Shown: one piece after another, positions 27,239 through 36,913 of the stretch | Layout: every line of letters starts with the position of its first letter | Position numbering within the stretch: position 1 is the stretch's first letter | DNA from: Sphingomonas sp. M1-B02 | GTDB lineage: Bacteria > Pseudomonadota > Alphaproteobacteria > Sphingomonadales > Sphingomonadaceae | Assembly: GCF_026167525.1 (NCBI RefSeq) | Contig: NZ_CP110679.1 | Coordinates: forward strand, 2,467,501-2,531,500 | Direction: 5' to 3' | DNA length: 64,000 bases | Position numbers and translations under genes: made by a program | Notes under the pieces: generated by a model | Seen by the model: only the letters and a program-made list of their open reading frames with translations | Told to the model about the DNA's origin: nothing | Database searches by the model: none

Positions 27239-27736
27239 ATGCGCATTGCGACGTCCCCGGCCTTGAACCCTCCCGCATCCGAGCCCCTCCAGGCCTCCGA
27301 TGTGGCGCGCGGGGTGTGCCGCATGCTGCTGCGCCACGATTGCGTCGCAATCGGCGAGGTGCAGCTCGAGGGCGGCCGACGCGCCGATCTGATGGCGCTC
27401 GATTCGCGTGGCAACATCGTCATCGTGGAGATCAAGGTGTCACGTGCCGACTTGCTCGGCGATGCGAAGTGGCCCGAATATCTGTCGCATTGCGATCGCT
27501 TCTTCTGGGCGGTGCCCGAAGGATTCGATCTGCGCCCTTTCGAGCAGCAGGCCTTCCTGCCCGATCGCGCGGGGCTGCTCGTCGCCGACCGCTACGACGC
27601 GGCGGTGGTGCGCGAGGCAGCGACGGTGCCGCTCGCGACCGCGACTCGCAAGAAATGCACGCTCGCCTTCGCCCGCCGCGCGGGCCGGCGGCTGATCCAT
27701 TTGCTCGACCCGGAGGCCGAGCAGCCCTTCGCCTGA
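27239..27736 (+). CDS. mmcB: MmcB family DNA repair protein
   Basis: A 165-residue protein with a PD-(D/E)xK-like nuclease core: Glu40 in GEVQLEGG, Asp50 in RRADLMAL, and Glu64/Lys66 in IVIVEIKVSRADLLGD, followed by KWPEYLSHCDRFFWAVP. MmcB is linked in Caulobacter to LexA-controlled DNA damage tolerance. The exact LexA box directly upstream fits this. It stands alone between the cell-wall hydrolase and the convergent ankyrin gene. Confidence 0.88.
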   Translation: MRIATSPALNPPASEPLQASDVARGVCRMLLRHDCVAIGEVQLEGGRRADLMALDSRGNIVIVEIKVSRADLLGDAKWPEYLSHCDRFFWAVPEGFDLRPFEQQAFLPDRAGLLVADRYDAAVVREAATVPLATATRKKCTLAFARRAGRRLIHLLDPEAEQPFA

Positions 27737-27737
27737 A

Positions 27738-28346
27738 TTAGAGCCCCGGGCCGGCTGCAGCCGGCTTGCCGCCACCCTTGGGCGTGTCGGCGATCAGCTT
27801 GGCGATTGCCGGCCAGCGTGTGCCTTCGCGGGCATAATCCCGCGCGGATTTGCCGCTGCCGAAATCGGCCTTGTCGGGATCGGCACCCGCATCGAGCAGC
27901 ATGCGGACGATTTCGGTGTTGTGCACCTGCACCGCCCGGATCAGCGGCGTCTCGCCGCGGGCATTTTGCAAGTTCACATTGGCCTTGTAGCGCAGCAGCG
28001 TCGCGACGCCTTCCTGCCAGCTCCGCTCGGTCGCGATCAGCAAGGCGGTGTTGCCTTGACTGTCCTGAAGATTGCGGTTGGCTTCACCCTGCTGGAGGAG
28101 GACGCGAAGATATAGCGCGTCGCTACGCTTGGCCACGATATGAAGCGCGCCCTCGCCGGTGGTGCGGTCGCGGGTGTTGACGATACGAAGCGACTTGTCC
28201 TGCAGATAGGTATTGACCTTGTTACCGTCCGCGTCGCGCACGGCCTTCAGAAACTCGTAGCCGTCGGAAAATTGCTGCGCCGAGGCGGGCGCCGAAGCGA
28301 GGAGCAGTGCGGCGACGACGGCACCGCGGAACACAGGAAACACCAT
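27738..28346 (-). CDS. Exported ankyrin-repeat protein
   Basis: A 202-residue protein with a signal peptide (MVFPVFRGAVVAALLLASAPASAQ) and four or so ankyrin-like repeats: LHIVAKRSDALYLRVLLQQG, NTALLIATERSWQEGVATLL, TPLIRAVQVHNTEIVRMLLDAGAD. It would be periplasmic and bind other proteins; its partner is unknown. It converges on mmcB, one base apart, and diverges from the SCO gene. Confidence 0.85.
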   Translation of the reverse strand: MVFPVFRGAVVAALLLASAPASAQQFSDGYEFLKAVRDADGNKVNTYLQDKSLRIVNTRDRTTGEGALHIVAKRSDALYLRVLLQQGEANRNLQDSQGNTALLIATERSWQEGVATLLRYKANVNLQNARGETPLIRAVQVHNTEIVRMLLDAGADPDKADFGSGKSARDYAREGTRWPAIAKLIADTPKGGGKPAAAGPGL

Positions 28347-28414
28347 GACGAGGGCAAACCTTTGCTGACCTATTCTTGCAACTGGGCAACTATCAGATCA
28401 TGGCTGGCCGCGCC

Positions 28415-28999
28415 ATGAATAGGAACCTTCTTGCTTCGATCGTCGCATTCGCTCTTCCGCTCGCCGGTTGCGGAGGCGCGCCCGAGCAACCTCCGCTTGC
28501 CGGGGCCCGGATCGGCGGCGGTTTCGCGCTGACCGATCAGGACGGAAAGACCGTTCGCGATACCGATTTCGCCGGGCGCTATCGGATCGTCTATTTCGGC
28601 TACACCTATTGCCCGGATGTCTGCCCGACCGACATGGCCAAGATCGGTCAGGCGATGAAGATCCTCGACACGGATTCGCCGCGGATCGCGAACAAGGTCG
28701 TCCCGATCTTCATCACCGTCGATCCCGAGCGTGACACGCCCGCGGTGGTCAAGCAGTTCATCGCCAATTTCCATCCTCGCGTCGTCGGGCTCACCGGAAG
28801 CCCCCAGGCGATCGCCGACGTCGCGAAGAAATATGCGGTCTATTTCAAGAAGCAGGCGCCGGGTCCTGGCGGCGGCTATATGGTCGATCACCTCGCGGTC
28901 GCATTCCTGATGGGCCCCAATGGCGAGCCGATCGCCTCGCTGCCGATCGACAAGGACGGCGCCGCGATCGCCGAGCAGATCCGGCACTGGGTCAAATGA
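28415..28999 (+). CDS. SCO1/SenC family copper/redox lipoprotein
   Basis: A 194-residue thioredoxin-fold lipoprotein; the lipobox is LPLAGC with Cys19. The copper/redox motif is YTYCPDVCP with Cys66 and Cys70, and His159 in MVDHLAV is the third ligand. SCO proteins help build the Cu-A centre of cytochrome oxidase. I use the ATG at 28415, which gives a compact signal peptide; ATGs at 28400 and 28376 are also in frame. The stop overlaps the next start (ATGA). Confidence 0.88.
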   Translation: MNRNLLASIVAFALPLAGCGGAPEQPPLAGARIGGGFALTDQDGKTVRDTDFAGRYRIVYFGYTYCPDVCPTDMAKIGQAMKILDTDSPRIANKVVPIFITVDPERDTPAVVKQFIANFHPRVVGLTGSPQAIADVAKKYAVYFKKQAPGPGGGYMVDHLAVAFLMGPNGEPIASLPIDKDGAAIAEQIRHWVK

Positions 29000-29430
29000 G
29001 CGGGCGCTATTGGGAAGACACGCCGCTGGCCCGGCTCGATCGGGCGCAGTGGGAATCGCTGTGCGACGGCTGCGGCAAATGCTGCATCCACAAGCTCGAG
29101 GATGACGAGACCGGCGAACTGTTCGCCACCAACGTCGCCTGCCGCCTGCTTGATCGAAAGGCCGGGCGGTGCAGCGACTACAAGCACCGCCACGCCTATG
29201 TCAGCGAATGCGTGCGGCTGAGCATCGGCAATGTCGCCGAGATCGAATGGCTCCCGACGACCTGCGCCTATCGCCTGCGCGCGGCGGGGGAGGCGCTGCC
29301 CGAATGGCACTATCTGGTCTGCGGCGATCCCGAGGCGGTGCACCGGGCCGGCGAATCGACTCGCGGCTGGACGGTTTCCGAAGACGATGCCGGCGATCTT
29401 GAAAATCATCTGGTGGACCGGATTCTGTGA
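28996..29430 (+). CDS. YcgN-type cysteine cluster protein (zinc/iron-chelating domain)
   Basis: A 144-residue protein with several cysteines: CDGCGKCC at the N-terminus, then ACRLLD...RCSDYKHR and SECVRLSIG, the YkgJ/YcgN metal-chelating pattern, plus LPTTCAYR and LVCGDPE. Metal and function are not established. It overlaps both the SCO gene and the following peptidase gene by 4 bases, forming a three-gene unit. Confidence 0.88.
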   Translation: MSGRYWEDTPLARLDRAQWESLCDGCGKCCIHKLEDDETGELFATNVACRLLDRKAGRCSDYKHRHAYVSECVRLSIGNVAEIEWLPTTCAYRLRAAGEALPEWHYLVCGDPEAVHRAGESTRGWTVSEDDAGDLENHLVDRIL

Positions 29431-30101
29431 ACCCCGAGATCGAGGTCGTCCGCCACGCCCGTGCGCGGCGGATGCGGCTGGCGGTCGATCCGCGCGACGG
29501 GCACGTCCGCCTGACTTTGCCGCCGCGCGCCTCGCTTAAGAAGGGGCTCGCCTGGGCAGCGGAGCTGCAGCCCTGGATCAGTGCGCAACGCGCCACGCTT
29601 CCGGAATCGCGACCGTTCGCGCCCGGCGCCAGCTTCCCGCTCGCGGGTCGCGAGATCGACATCGTCTGGGACGACGGCCGCCCCCGCACGCCCAGGCTCG
29701 ATGGCGACACGCTATTCTGCGGCGGCCCGCGCGAAGGGCTGGAGCGGCGGATCGAGCGCTGGCTGCGCGGCGAGGCACTGCGCCTGCTCAGCGACGAGAC
29801 CGCGGAATATGCCGAGCGCGCCGGGGTCACGATCGCCAAGGTCGGCATCGGCGATGCGCGCGGACGCTGGGGCAGCTGCGCCGCATCGGGCGTGATCCGC
29901 TACAGCTGGCGGCTGATCCTCGCGCCCGCATTCGTGCGCCGCGCCACGGTCGCGCATGAAGTCGCGCACCGCGTCCACATGAACCACTCGCCGGCATTCC
30001 ACCGGCTGGTCGCCTTGCTGTACGAAGACGATCCCGCGCCCGCGCGCGCCTGGTTGCGGAGCCACGGCAGCGCATTGCACTGGGTCGGTCGCTACTCCTG
30101 A
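29427..30101 (+). CDS. YgjP-like metallopeptidase (DUF45/SprT-like)
   Basis: A 224-residue protein with the zinc motif HEVAH at 177-181 inside VAHEVAHRVHMNHSPAFHRLVALL; His187 or His192 would be the third ligand. GRWGSCAASGVIRYSWRLILAP is the family's substrate-site signature. Members are predicted cytosolic metallopeptidases of unclear substrate. The GTG start overlaps the YcgN stop. The 3' end overlaps the opposing PBP1A gene by 10 bp. Confidence 0.87.
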   Translation: MNPEIEVVRHARARRMRLAVDPRDGHVRLTLPPRASLKKGLAWAAELQPWISAQRATLPESRPFAPGASFPLAGREIDIVWDDGRPRTPRLDGDTLFCGGPREGLERRIERWLRGEALRLLSDETAEYAERAGVTIAKVGIGDARGRWGSCAASGVIRYSWRLILAPAFVRRATVAHEVAHRVHMNHSPAFHRLVALLYEDDPAPARAWLRSHGSALHWVGRYS

Positions 30102-32287
30102 TAGCCGTCATCGGCGTCGCGCGGCAGCGCACGCTCGGGTTGCTGACGCTGCTGGGGCGGGGGCTGGCGGGGCCAATCCGCCGGTGGCTGCCGCTGCCAG
30201 TCGCGCGGCGGCGGGCGGACCGCGGAAGGACTCGGCGCGCGCGTCGGCGCGGGCTGGGGCGGCGCTCGCCTTCCGGTCATCCGATCGATCCACTCCTGGT
30301 CGATCTGGTCGGGCTGCGCCTGTTCCTCTTCCTCGGCAGGAAGCGCGTCATCGCGCGGTGCCTCGGGCAGCGGGTTGCCGTCCTCGTCGACGAACATGCC
30401 GTTGTCGGGGGCGAAATAGGCATTGTCTTCGGGATCGAGCTGCCATTCGGGCAGCGTCACCTTTGTGTCGAACTCCTCGACCGGCCGCTTCGCGACGGCC
30501 TTTACCATGAAGGAACGGAAGGCGCGGGCAGGCGCGGTGCCGCCCTGCAGACCGGGGACGGGACGGGCATTGTCGCGGCCCATCCAGACGCCGGTCGTCA
30601 GCCCGCTAGAGAAACCGAGGAACCAACCATCCTTGTTCGAACTGGTCGTGCCGGTCTTGCCCGCAACCGGACGCCCGATTTGCGCGGCCTTGCCCGAACC
30701 GGTGTTGACTGCGGTCTGCAGCAGATCGGTCATCTGCGCGGCGACATAAGGCGCGACCAGAACGTGGCTGGTGTCGACTTCATGGCTGTAGATCACCGCC
30801 CCGTTGGCGGTGACCCGGGTGATCCCGAACGGAGTTACGGCCACGCCCTGCTGGGCGACCGAGGCGAAGGCGCGGGTCATGTCGATCAGCCGCACGTCGG
30901 AGGTGCCGAGCACCATCGAAGGTTGCGTGTTCACCGGCGTCGTGATGCCGAAACGCCGCGCCATGTTGGCAACCGTGCCGAAGCCGACCTCCTGGCCCAG
31001 CTTTGCGGCGACGGTGTTGATCGAATAGGCAAAGGCGCTGCGCAACGACATTTCACCCAAATTGCGGCGCGAACTGTTGCGCGGAGTCCAGCCGTTGATC
31101 GTCACCGGTTCGTCGACCACCATGTCGTCGGGCTTGTGCCCCGCCTCCAGCGCCGCGAGATAGACGAAGAGCTTGAACGCAGAGCCCGGCTGGCGCGTGG
31201 CCTGGGTCGCACGATTGTAGATCGACGAGACATAATCTTTGCCGCCGACCATCGCGCGCACCGCGCCGTCGCGGTCGAGGCTAACCAGCGCGCCCTGGGC
31301 GTCGCCGGGGGCATTGGCGCGGATCGCCTCGTCGGCGGCGCGCTGCATGTCGAGGTCGAGCGTGGTCCACACTTCCAGCGGTGCATCGGTTTCGTCGATC
31401 AGCACTTCGAGTTGCGGCAATGCCCAGTCGGTAAAATAGCGCACGCTGTTCTGGCGGGGCTCGGGCGCCAGCTTCACGCCTTGCGGATCGGTCGCGGCGG
31501 CTTGCGCACGGCTGATTTTACCGGTCTCGACCATCACGTCGAGCACGACGCTGGCGCGCTGGATTGCCGCCTCCGCGTCGGCGGTGGGCGCATAATGCGA
31601 CGGCGCCTTGACCAGTCCTGCCATCACCGCCGCCTCGCCGAGCGACAATTCCTTTGCCGGATGTCCGAAGAACTTGCGTGATGCGGCGTCGATTCCATAA
31701 GCACCGCCTCCGAAGTAAACCTTGTTCAGATAGAGTTCGAGGATCTGCTCCTTCGTGAACTTGCGCTCCATCGCCAGCGCCAGCACCGCCTCGCGCATCT
31801 TGCGGCCGAAATCATATTTGTTCGACAGGAATATCGTGCGCGCGACCTGCTGGGTGATCGTCGATGCGCCTTGCAGCCGTCGCCCGGTGCCGCGATTTGC
31901 CAGGCCGGTGCGGATCGCGCGGCCCATGCCCCACAGATCGACGCCCCAATGATCCTCGAAACGGCGATCTTCCACCGCAACGATGGCATCCTTCATCACC
32001 TCGGGGATATCGGCATGGGCGATCCACTCGCCATAGCTGGGACCAAGCGATACCAACACGGTGCCGTCCACCGCATGGACGCGGATCATCTGTCCGTTGG
32101 GTGAGGATTTGAGCTCGTCATAGCTGGGCAGCGAGGCGCGCGTCGAAAAGATTGCGATCGTCAGCGCGACCGCGGCGATCACGCCGAACGCGATACCGCC
32201 AATCAGCGTCCAGAAGCCGATACGCTTCCAGGCCGCTGGGTCACGCCACCATGGCTTGGATTTGGTTTTCCGTGAAGTCGAGGCCAT
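30092..32287 (-). CDS. Penicillin-binding protein 1A (bifunctional transglycosylase/transpeptidase)
   Basis: A 731-residue class A PBP with an N-terminal membrane helix (about 25-48). The glycosyltransferase motif is VAVEDRRFEDHWGVD near 104-117. The transpeptidase has QPGSAFK (SxxK), SIN (YSINTVAAK) and KTGTT motifs. The last 60 residues are rich in Pro, Gln and Arg, a disordered tail not needed for catalysis. It is the last gene of a likely crtZ-msrB-PBP1A minus-strand unit. Confidence 0.95.
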   Translation of the reverse strand: MASTSRKTKSKPWWRDPAAWKRIGFWTLIGGIAFGVIAAVALTIAIFSTRASLPSYDELKSSPNGQMIRVHAVDGTVLVSLGPSYGEWIAHADIPEVMKDAIVAVEDRRFEDHWGVDLWGMGRAIRTGLANRGTGRRLQGASTITQQVARTIFLSNKYDFGRKMREAVLALAMERKFTKEQILELYLNKVYFGGGAYGIDAASRKFFGHPAKELSLGEAAVMAGLVKAPSHYAPTADAEAAIQRASVVLDVMVETGKISRAQAAATDPQGVKLAPEPRQNSVRYFTDWALPQLEVLIDETDAPLEVWTTLDLDMQRAADEAIRANAPGDAQGALVSLDRDGAVRAMVGGKDYVSSIYNRATQATRQPGSAFKLFVYLAALEAGHKPDDMVVDEPVTINGWTPRNSSRRNLGEMSLRSAFAYSINTVAAKLGQEVGFGTVANMARRFGITTPVNTQPSMVLGTSDVRLIDMTRAFASVAQQGVAVTPFGITRVTANGAVIYSHEVDTSHVLVAPYVAAQMTDLLQTAVNTGSGKAAQIGRPVAGKTGTTSSNKDGWFLGFSSGLTTGVWMGRDNARPVPGLQGGTAPARAFRSFMVKAVAKRPVEEFDTKVTLPEWQLDPEDNAYFAPDNGMFVDEDGNPLPEAPRDDALPAEEEEQAQPDQIDQEWIDRMTGRRAPPQPAPTRAPSPSAVRPPPRDWQRQPPADWPRQPPPQQRQQPERALPRDADDGYQE

Positions 32288-32327
32288 CGGCGGGTGGGTT
32301 AAGCCCTAATCCGGCGGCTCACAAGGA

Positions 32328-32762
32328 TCAGGAGCCGCTCGATCCCGAACTAGTGCCATTTGCGTTGCCGCTACGTGAACGGAAATCGAGGCTCAGCGAG
32401 TTCATGCAATAGCGTAGGCCGGTCGGCGGTGGGCCGTCGGGGAAAACATGGCCGAGATGCCCGTCGCAGCGGGCGCAGCGCGCCTCCACCCGGCGCATGC
32501 CATGGCTGGTATCGGCATGTTCGACGACATTCTCGGCCGCGATCGGCTGCGTGAAGCTCGGCCAGCCCGAGCCCGAATCATACTTATCGATGCTGTCGAA
32601 CAGGTCGAGATTGCACGCGGCGCAGGCATAGATGCCGTCGGCCTTGTTATCATTGTATCGCCCGGTGAAGGCGCGTTCGGTCCCCGCCTCGCGCAGCACG
32701 TGGAACTGCTCGGGGGTCAGGCGCTTGCGCCATTCGGATTCGGGGAGGTTTAGATGGTCCAT
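32328..32762 (-). CDS. msrB: Peptide methionine (R)-S-oxide reductase MsrB
   Basis: A 144-residue repair enzyme for methionine-R-sulfoxide. Zinc cysteines are Cys47, Cys50, Cys96 and Cys99; the catalytic cysteine is Cys119 in [21 protein letters not shown] is the substrate site. The C-terminal 17 residues after SLDF are a Ser/Gly/Asn-rich tail unusual for the family. The (S)-specific partner msrA is at 51465, far away and secreted. Confidence 0.95.
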   Translation of the reverse strand: MDHLNLPESEWRKRLTPEQFHVLREAGTERAFTGRYNDNKADGIYACAACNLDLFDSIDKYDSGSGWPSFTQPIAAENVVEHADTSHGMRRVEARCARCDGHLGHVFPDGPPPTGLRYCMNSLSLDFRSRSGNANGTSSGSSGS

Positions 32763-32795
32763 CGTGGCAGCATGTGTGCATGCCCGCGCGATTCT

Positions 32796-33296
32796 TCAAT
32801 CCGCCTGCGCACTGGACCTGGTCTTGCCGCCGCGCTGCTTGATCTGCGTCTTCAGTATCTCGGCCTTCGGCGCCCACAGGAAACCGAAGCTCACGGTTCC
32901 GTGCTTGCTCTCCACGGCATGATGTAGCCGGTGCGCCTGCATGATCCGCTTCATGTAGGGCGATCGCGCGACATAGCGGTGCGGCAGACGCTGATGAACG
33001 ATGACGTCATGGAAGCCGAAATAGATCGCACCATAGGCCGCGATCCCGCCGCCGATCCAGCCGAACCCCGGCCACCAGCCGAGATGGACGCCGCCTAGCA
33101 GCAACACGATCGAGGGCACAGCGAAGATCGCCGCATAAAGATCATTGAGCTCGAAATTGCCGGTGCGCGGCTCGTGATGGCTCTTGTGGAGGAACCAGCC
33201 GGGGCCATGCATCACCCAGCGGTGCGCGACATAGGCGAACCCTTCCATCGCCACGATCGTTGCCACAAGTATCAGGATGCCCAACGCAATATGCAT
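32796..33296 (-). CDS. crtZ: Beta-carotene hydroxylase-like membrane enzyme (CrtZ / sterol desaturase superfamily)
   Basis: A 166-residue membrane di-iron hydroxylase. Four histidine clusters are visible: HRWVMHG, HKSHHEP, HDVIVHQ and HRLHHAVE. CrtZ adds 3-hydroxyl groups to beta-ionone rings, giving zeaxanthin-type pigments; yellow carotenoids are typical of sphingomonads. No other crt genes are near. I use the ATG at 33296; an ATG 27 bases upstream is also in frame but overlaps the divergent lipoprotein start. Confidence 0.88.
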   Translation of the reverse strand: MHIALGILILVATIVAMEGFAYVAHRWVMHGPGWFLHKSHHEPRTGNFELNDLYAAIFAVPSIVLLLGGVHLGWWPGFGWIGGGIAAYGAIYFGFHDVIVHQRLPHRYVARSPYMKRIMQAHRLHHAVESKHGTVSFGFLWAPKAEILKTQIKQRGGKTRSSAQAD

Positions 33297-33321
33297 CGGG
33301 CCGATATAGCGAGGCGATGCC

Positions 33322-33630
33322 ATGCTTGCGAGGATAGGCTTGGGATTTTGCGCAATTGCACTGCTGGGTGGCTGCGCGGTGCCCGAGGCGCGGCTGCGCA
33401 GCGGGCTGATCCGCGCCGGTCTGCCGGCGCCGCTTTCGGCCTGCATGTCGGAACGGATGGTCGATCGGCTGTCGCTCGGGCAGTTGCGGCGGATCGCCGA
33501 CCTGCCCCAGGCGCGCGGCGCCGAGTCGCTCGACGAGTTTCTCCACCGCGTCCGTGCGCTCGGCGATGCCGAGATCGTCGGAGTCACCACCAGCTCGGCC
33601 GCACTCTGCGCCACCGGGCTCGCCCGCTGA
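33322..33630 (+). CDS. Small predicted lipoprotein, unknown function
   Basis: A 102-residue protein with a lipobox (LLGGC, Cys18) after a short hydrophobic signal. The mature part is helical (MVDRLSLGQLRRIADLPQAR, LDEFLHRVRALGDAEIVGVTTSSAALCATG). I do not recognise a named family. It is monocistronic between divergent crtZ and sucC, 85 bp upstream of sucC. Confidence 0.6.
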   Translation: MLARIGLGFCAIALLGGCAVPEARLRSGLIRAGLPAPLSACMSERMVDRLSLGQLRRIADLPQARGAESLDEFLHRVRALGDAEIVGVTTSSAALCATGLAR

Positions 33631-33714
33631 AACCGTCCGGGGTGGATTCGCTGCGTCCGCTGTGCTTAAGGCGAGGCACATTCCCGATCTTCGAAAAATG
33701 AGGCCCGGCTTCCC

Positions 33715-34914
33715 ATGAATATCCACGAATATCAGGCCAAGGAACTGCTCGCCAAGTTCGGCGTGCCCGTCCCCGCAGGCTTCGCCGCCATGACCGTAGA
33801 GGAGGCCGTCGAGGCCTCGAAGAAGCTTCCCGGGCCGCTTTATGTCGTCAAGGCGCAGATCCATGCCGGCGGCCGCGGCAAGGGCAAGTTCAAGGAACTC
33901 GGCCCCGACGCCAAGGGCGGCGTTCGCCTGGCGCGCAGCGAGGACGAAGTCCGCGCCGCCGCGAGCGACATGCTCGGCAACACGCTGGTGACGATCCAGA
34001 CCGGCGACGCCGGCAAGCAGGTCAACCGTCTCTACGTCACCGACGGCGTCGATATCGCCAAGGAATTCTACCTCGCGCTCTTGGTCAACCGCGCGACCGG
34101 TCGCATCTCGATGGTCGCCTCCACCGAAGGCGGCATGGACATCGAGACCGTGGCGCATGACACGCCCGAGAAGATCCACTCGATCGATATCGATCCTGCG
34201 ACCGGCTTCATGCCGCACCACGGCCGCGCCGTCGCTGCCGCGCTCGAGCTGACCGGCGATCTCGCCAAGCAGGCGACCAGCACCGCCGCCAAGCTGTACG
34301 ATGCCTTCCTGGGCACCGATGCCGAGCAGATCGAGATCAACCCGCTCGCAGTCACCGACGACGGTAAGCTGATGGTGCTCGACGCGAAGGTCGCCTTCGA
34401 CGGCAATGCCATGTTCCGCCACAAGGACCTGATGGAGCTACGCGACGAGACCGAAGAGGATCCGGCCGAGCTGGAGGCTTCGAAGTACGACCTCGCTTAC
34501 ATCAAGCTCGACGGCGACATAGGCTGCATGGTCAACGGCGCCGGCCTCGCGATGGCGACGATGGATATCATCAAGCTCAACGGCATGTTCCCGGCCAACT
34601 TCCTCGACGTCGGCGGCGGCGCGAACAAGGAAAAGGTCACCGCTGCGTTCAAGATCATCCTCCAGGATCCCAATGTGAAGGGCATCTTGGTCAACATCTT
34701 CGGCGGCATCATGCGCTGCGACATCATCGCCGAGGGCATCGTCGCCGCGGCGAAGGAAGTGAACCTGCAGGTGCCATTGGTCGTCCGGCTCGAAGGCACC
34801 AATGTCCAGCAGGGCAAGGACATCCTCGCCAATTCGGGGCTGCCGATCGTGGCGGCCAACGATCTGGGCGATGCGGCACAGAAGATCGTGGCCGAGGTGA
34901 AGCAGGCCGCGTGA
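33715..34914 (+). CDS. sucC: Succinyl-CoA ligase, beta subunit
   Basis: A 399-residue TCA-cycle ATP-grasp subunit. [22 protein letters not shown] and GGRGKGK...GGVRLA are signatures; the CoA/Mg end has [14 protein letters not shown] and [15 protein letters not shown]. The alpha subunit gene sucD is not adjacent, whereas many bacteria have sucCD in tandem; etfBA follows instead after a small ORF. Confidence 0.96.
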   Translation: MNIHEYQAKELLAKFGVPVPAGFAAMTVEEAVEASKKLPGPLYVVKAQIHAGGRGKGKFKELGPDAKGGVRLARSEDEVRAAASDMLGNTLVTIQTGDAGKQVNRLYVTDGVDIAKEFYLALLVNRATGRISMVASTEGGMDIETVAHDTPEKIHSIDIDPATGFMPHHGRAVAAALELTGDLAKQATSTAAKLYDAFLGTDAEQIEINPLAVTDDGKLMVLDAKVAFDGNAMFRHKDLMELRDETEEDPAELEASKYDLAYIKLDGDIGCMVNGAGLAMATMDIIKLNGMFPANFLDVGGGANKEKVTAAFKIILQDPNVKGILVNIFGGIMRCDIIAEGIVAAAKEVNLQVPLVVRLEGTNVQQGKDILANSGLPIVAANDLGDAAQKIVAEVKQAA

Positions 34915-34915
34915 C

Positions 34916-35188
34916 ATGGCCGTGTTGGGCGGTCTCGCTGCGATGTTACTCGTTGCGGTTGCCGTCTTGGGACCGATCGCGATTCTGATTTTCGGACAAC
35001 GAACCGTTAAGCCGGCGATGGTTTTGCTTTTCGTGTTCGGAACGCTCGCGATGCCTTTTGCGGCGCTAAGCGAACCGCCAGATTTCCGCGGCACCGCGGT
35101 GATAATGACAGTCGCTTTTTTTGTCGTTGGATTGGTGGCGATTGCAGTGACAGGCACCCTCAGGGCGCCGACGAGGAGAGGCAGATGA
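34916..35188 (+). CDS. Small membrane protein of unknown function
   Basis: A 90-residue hydrophobic protein with three predicted membrane segments (about 5-27, 32-50, 60-80) and a basic end [11 protein letters not shown] recognise no family. It starts one base after the sucC stop and overlaps the etfB start by 4 bases, so it is probably translated. Its G+C is lower than its neighbours: I count 97 of 180 (54%) over 34981-35160. This suggests recent origin or transfer, or relaxed composition. Confidence 0.6.
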   Translation: MAVLGGLAAMLLVAVAVLGPIAILIFGQRTVKPAMVLLFVFGTLAMPFAALSEPPDFRGTAVIMTVAFFVVGLVAIAVTGTLRAPTRRGR

Positions 35189-35937
35189 AGGTCCTGGTAC
35201 CGGTCAAGCGCGTGCTTGATTATAACGTAAAGCCCCGCGTGAAGGCGGACGGGACGGGGGTCGATCTGGCCAACGTCAAGATGAGCATGAACCCGTTCGA
35301 CGAGATCGCGATCGAGGAGGCCGTGCGCCTCAAGGAAAAGGGTGTCGTCACCGAGGTCGTCGTCGTCACGATCGGCGTTCCCAAGGCGGAGACCGATATC
35401 CTGCTGACTGCGCGCGCCATGGGCGCCGATCGCGCGATCCTGATTGCCACCGAAGAGGAAGTCGAGCCGCTCGGCGTCGCCAAGCTGCTCAAGGCGGTAT
35501 GCGACGAGGAGCAACCGGGCCTGGTGATCCTCGGCAAGCAGGCGATCGACGACGATGCCAACCAGACCGGGCAGATGCTCGCGGCGCTGCTAGGCTGGCC
35601 GCAGGGAACCTTCGCGTCGAAGGTCGAGGTGACCGGTGATCGTGTCGCGGTAACCCGCGAAGTCGATGGCGGGCTCGAGACGGTCGATCTCAAGCTCCCC
35701 GCGATCGTCACCACCGATCTGCGGCTCAACGAGCCGCGTTATGCGACGCTGCCGAACATCATGAAGGCCAAGTCCAAGCCGGTGCTCAAGAAGACCGTCG
35801 CCGATTATGGCGTCGACGTTTCGCCGCGAATGCAGACCCTCAAGGTCGTCGAGCCCGGCAAGCGCCAGGCCGGGGTCAAGGTCGGATCGGTCGACGAACT
35901 GGTCGAACGCCTCAAGGGTATGGGAGTCGCCAAGTGA
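35185..35937 (+). CDS. etfB: Electron transfer flavoprotein, beta subunit
   Basis: A 250-residue ETF beta. [26 protein letters not shown] and [31 protein letters not shown] are signatures of the AMP-binding subunit. ETF passes electrons from acyl-CoA dehydrogenases to ETF-quinone oxidoreductase. It overlaps both neighbours by 4 bases. Confidence 0.96.
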   Translation: MKVLVPVKRVLDYNVKPRVKADGTGVDLANVKMSMNPFDEIAIEEAVRLKEKGVVTEVVVVTIGVPKAETDILLTARAMGADRAILIATEEEVEPLGVAKLLKAVCDEEQPGLVILGKQAIDDDANQTGQMLAALLGWPQGTFASKVEVTGDRVAVTREVDGGLETVDLKLPAIVTTDLRLNEPRYATLPNIMKAKSKPVLKKTVADYGVDVSPRMQTLKVVEPGKRQAGVKVGSVDELVERLKGMGVAK

Positions 35938-36863
35938 AGACGCTCGTCTGGGTCGAACATGACAATAAGGTCGTTCGCGACGCCACCCTCGCCACGGTGA
36001 CCGCTGCCGCCAAGCTCGGTGAGGTCCACCTCCTCGTCGCAGGATCGGGCGCCGCCGCGGTGGCCGATCAGGCCGCGCAGATCGCCGGCGTGGGCAAGGT
36101 CCATCTTGCCGACGATCCCGCCTACGAACATGCGCTGGCCGAGAATGTCGCGCCCTTGATCGTCGGCCTGATGGCAGATCATGACGCGATCCTCTTCCCC
36201 TCCACCACCACCGGCAAGAATATCGCCCCGCGCGTCGCGGCGTTGCTCGACGTGATGCAGATTTCGGACATCCTCTCGGTCGAGGGCCCGGATACGTTCA
36301 CACGTCCCATTTATGCCGGCAATGCGATCGCCACGGTCCAGACCAGCGACAAGAAGCTGGTGATTACGGTGCGCGGCACCGCCTTCGCCAAGGCTGAGAC
36401 TTCGGGCGGCAGCGGCACGGTCGAGGCGGTGTCGGGCGCAGGCGATGCGGGCCTTTCCACCTTCGCGGGTTCGGAGATCGCCGAATCGGTCCGCCCCGAG
36501 CTGACCAGCGCCAAGATCATCGTCTCGGGCGGCCGCGCACTGCAGAATGGCGAGAATTTCCATTCGATCATCGAGCCACTCGCCGACAAGCTCGGCGCCG
36601 CGGTCGGCGCCAGCCGTGCGGCTGTCGACGCGGGCTTCGTCCCCAACGACTATCAGGTCGGCCAGACGGGCAAGATCGTCGCCCCCGAAGTCTATATCGC
36701 GATCGGCATTTCCGGGGCGATCCAGCATCTCGCGGGGATGAAGGATTCGAAGGTGATCATCGCGATCAACAAGGACGAAGACGCCCCGATCTTCCAGGTC
36801 GCCGACATCGGCCTGGTCGGCGACCTGTTCAAGATCGTCCCAGAGCTGACCGAGAAGCTCTGA
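35934..36863 (+). CDS. etfA: Electron transfer flavoprotein, alpha subunit
   Basis: A 309-residue ETF alpha. The C-terminal FAD domain has [46 protein letters not shown], the family signature. It completes the ETF dimer with etfB. A repeat-rich 362-bp gap follows, whose first hairpin could end the transcript. Confidence 0.96.
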   Translation: MKTLVWVEHDNKVVRDATLATVTAAAKLGEVHLLVAGSGAAAVADQAAQIAGVGKVHLADDPAYEHALAENVAPLIVGLMADHDAILFPSTTTGKNIAPRVAALLDVMQISDILSVEGPDTFTRPIYAGNAIATVQTSDKKLVITVRGTAFAKAETSGGSGTVEAVSGAGDAGLSTFAGSEIAESVRPELTSAKIIVSGGRALQNGENFHSIIEPLADKLGAAVGASRAAVDAGFVPNDYQVGQTGKIVAPEVYIAIGISGAIQHLAGMKDSKVIIAINKDEDAPIFQVADIGLVGDLFKIVPELTEKL

Positions 36864-36913
36864 GGCACGGCATCGCCGCAAATCGGGTTTAAACCAGCTG
36901 GATTGAGCAAGGT

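Noticed and set aside
35110..35130. T-rich run (GCTTTTTTTG) as a terminator
   Set aside because: It lies inside the small membrane ORF and has no preceding stem; the Ts encode Phe codons.
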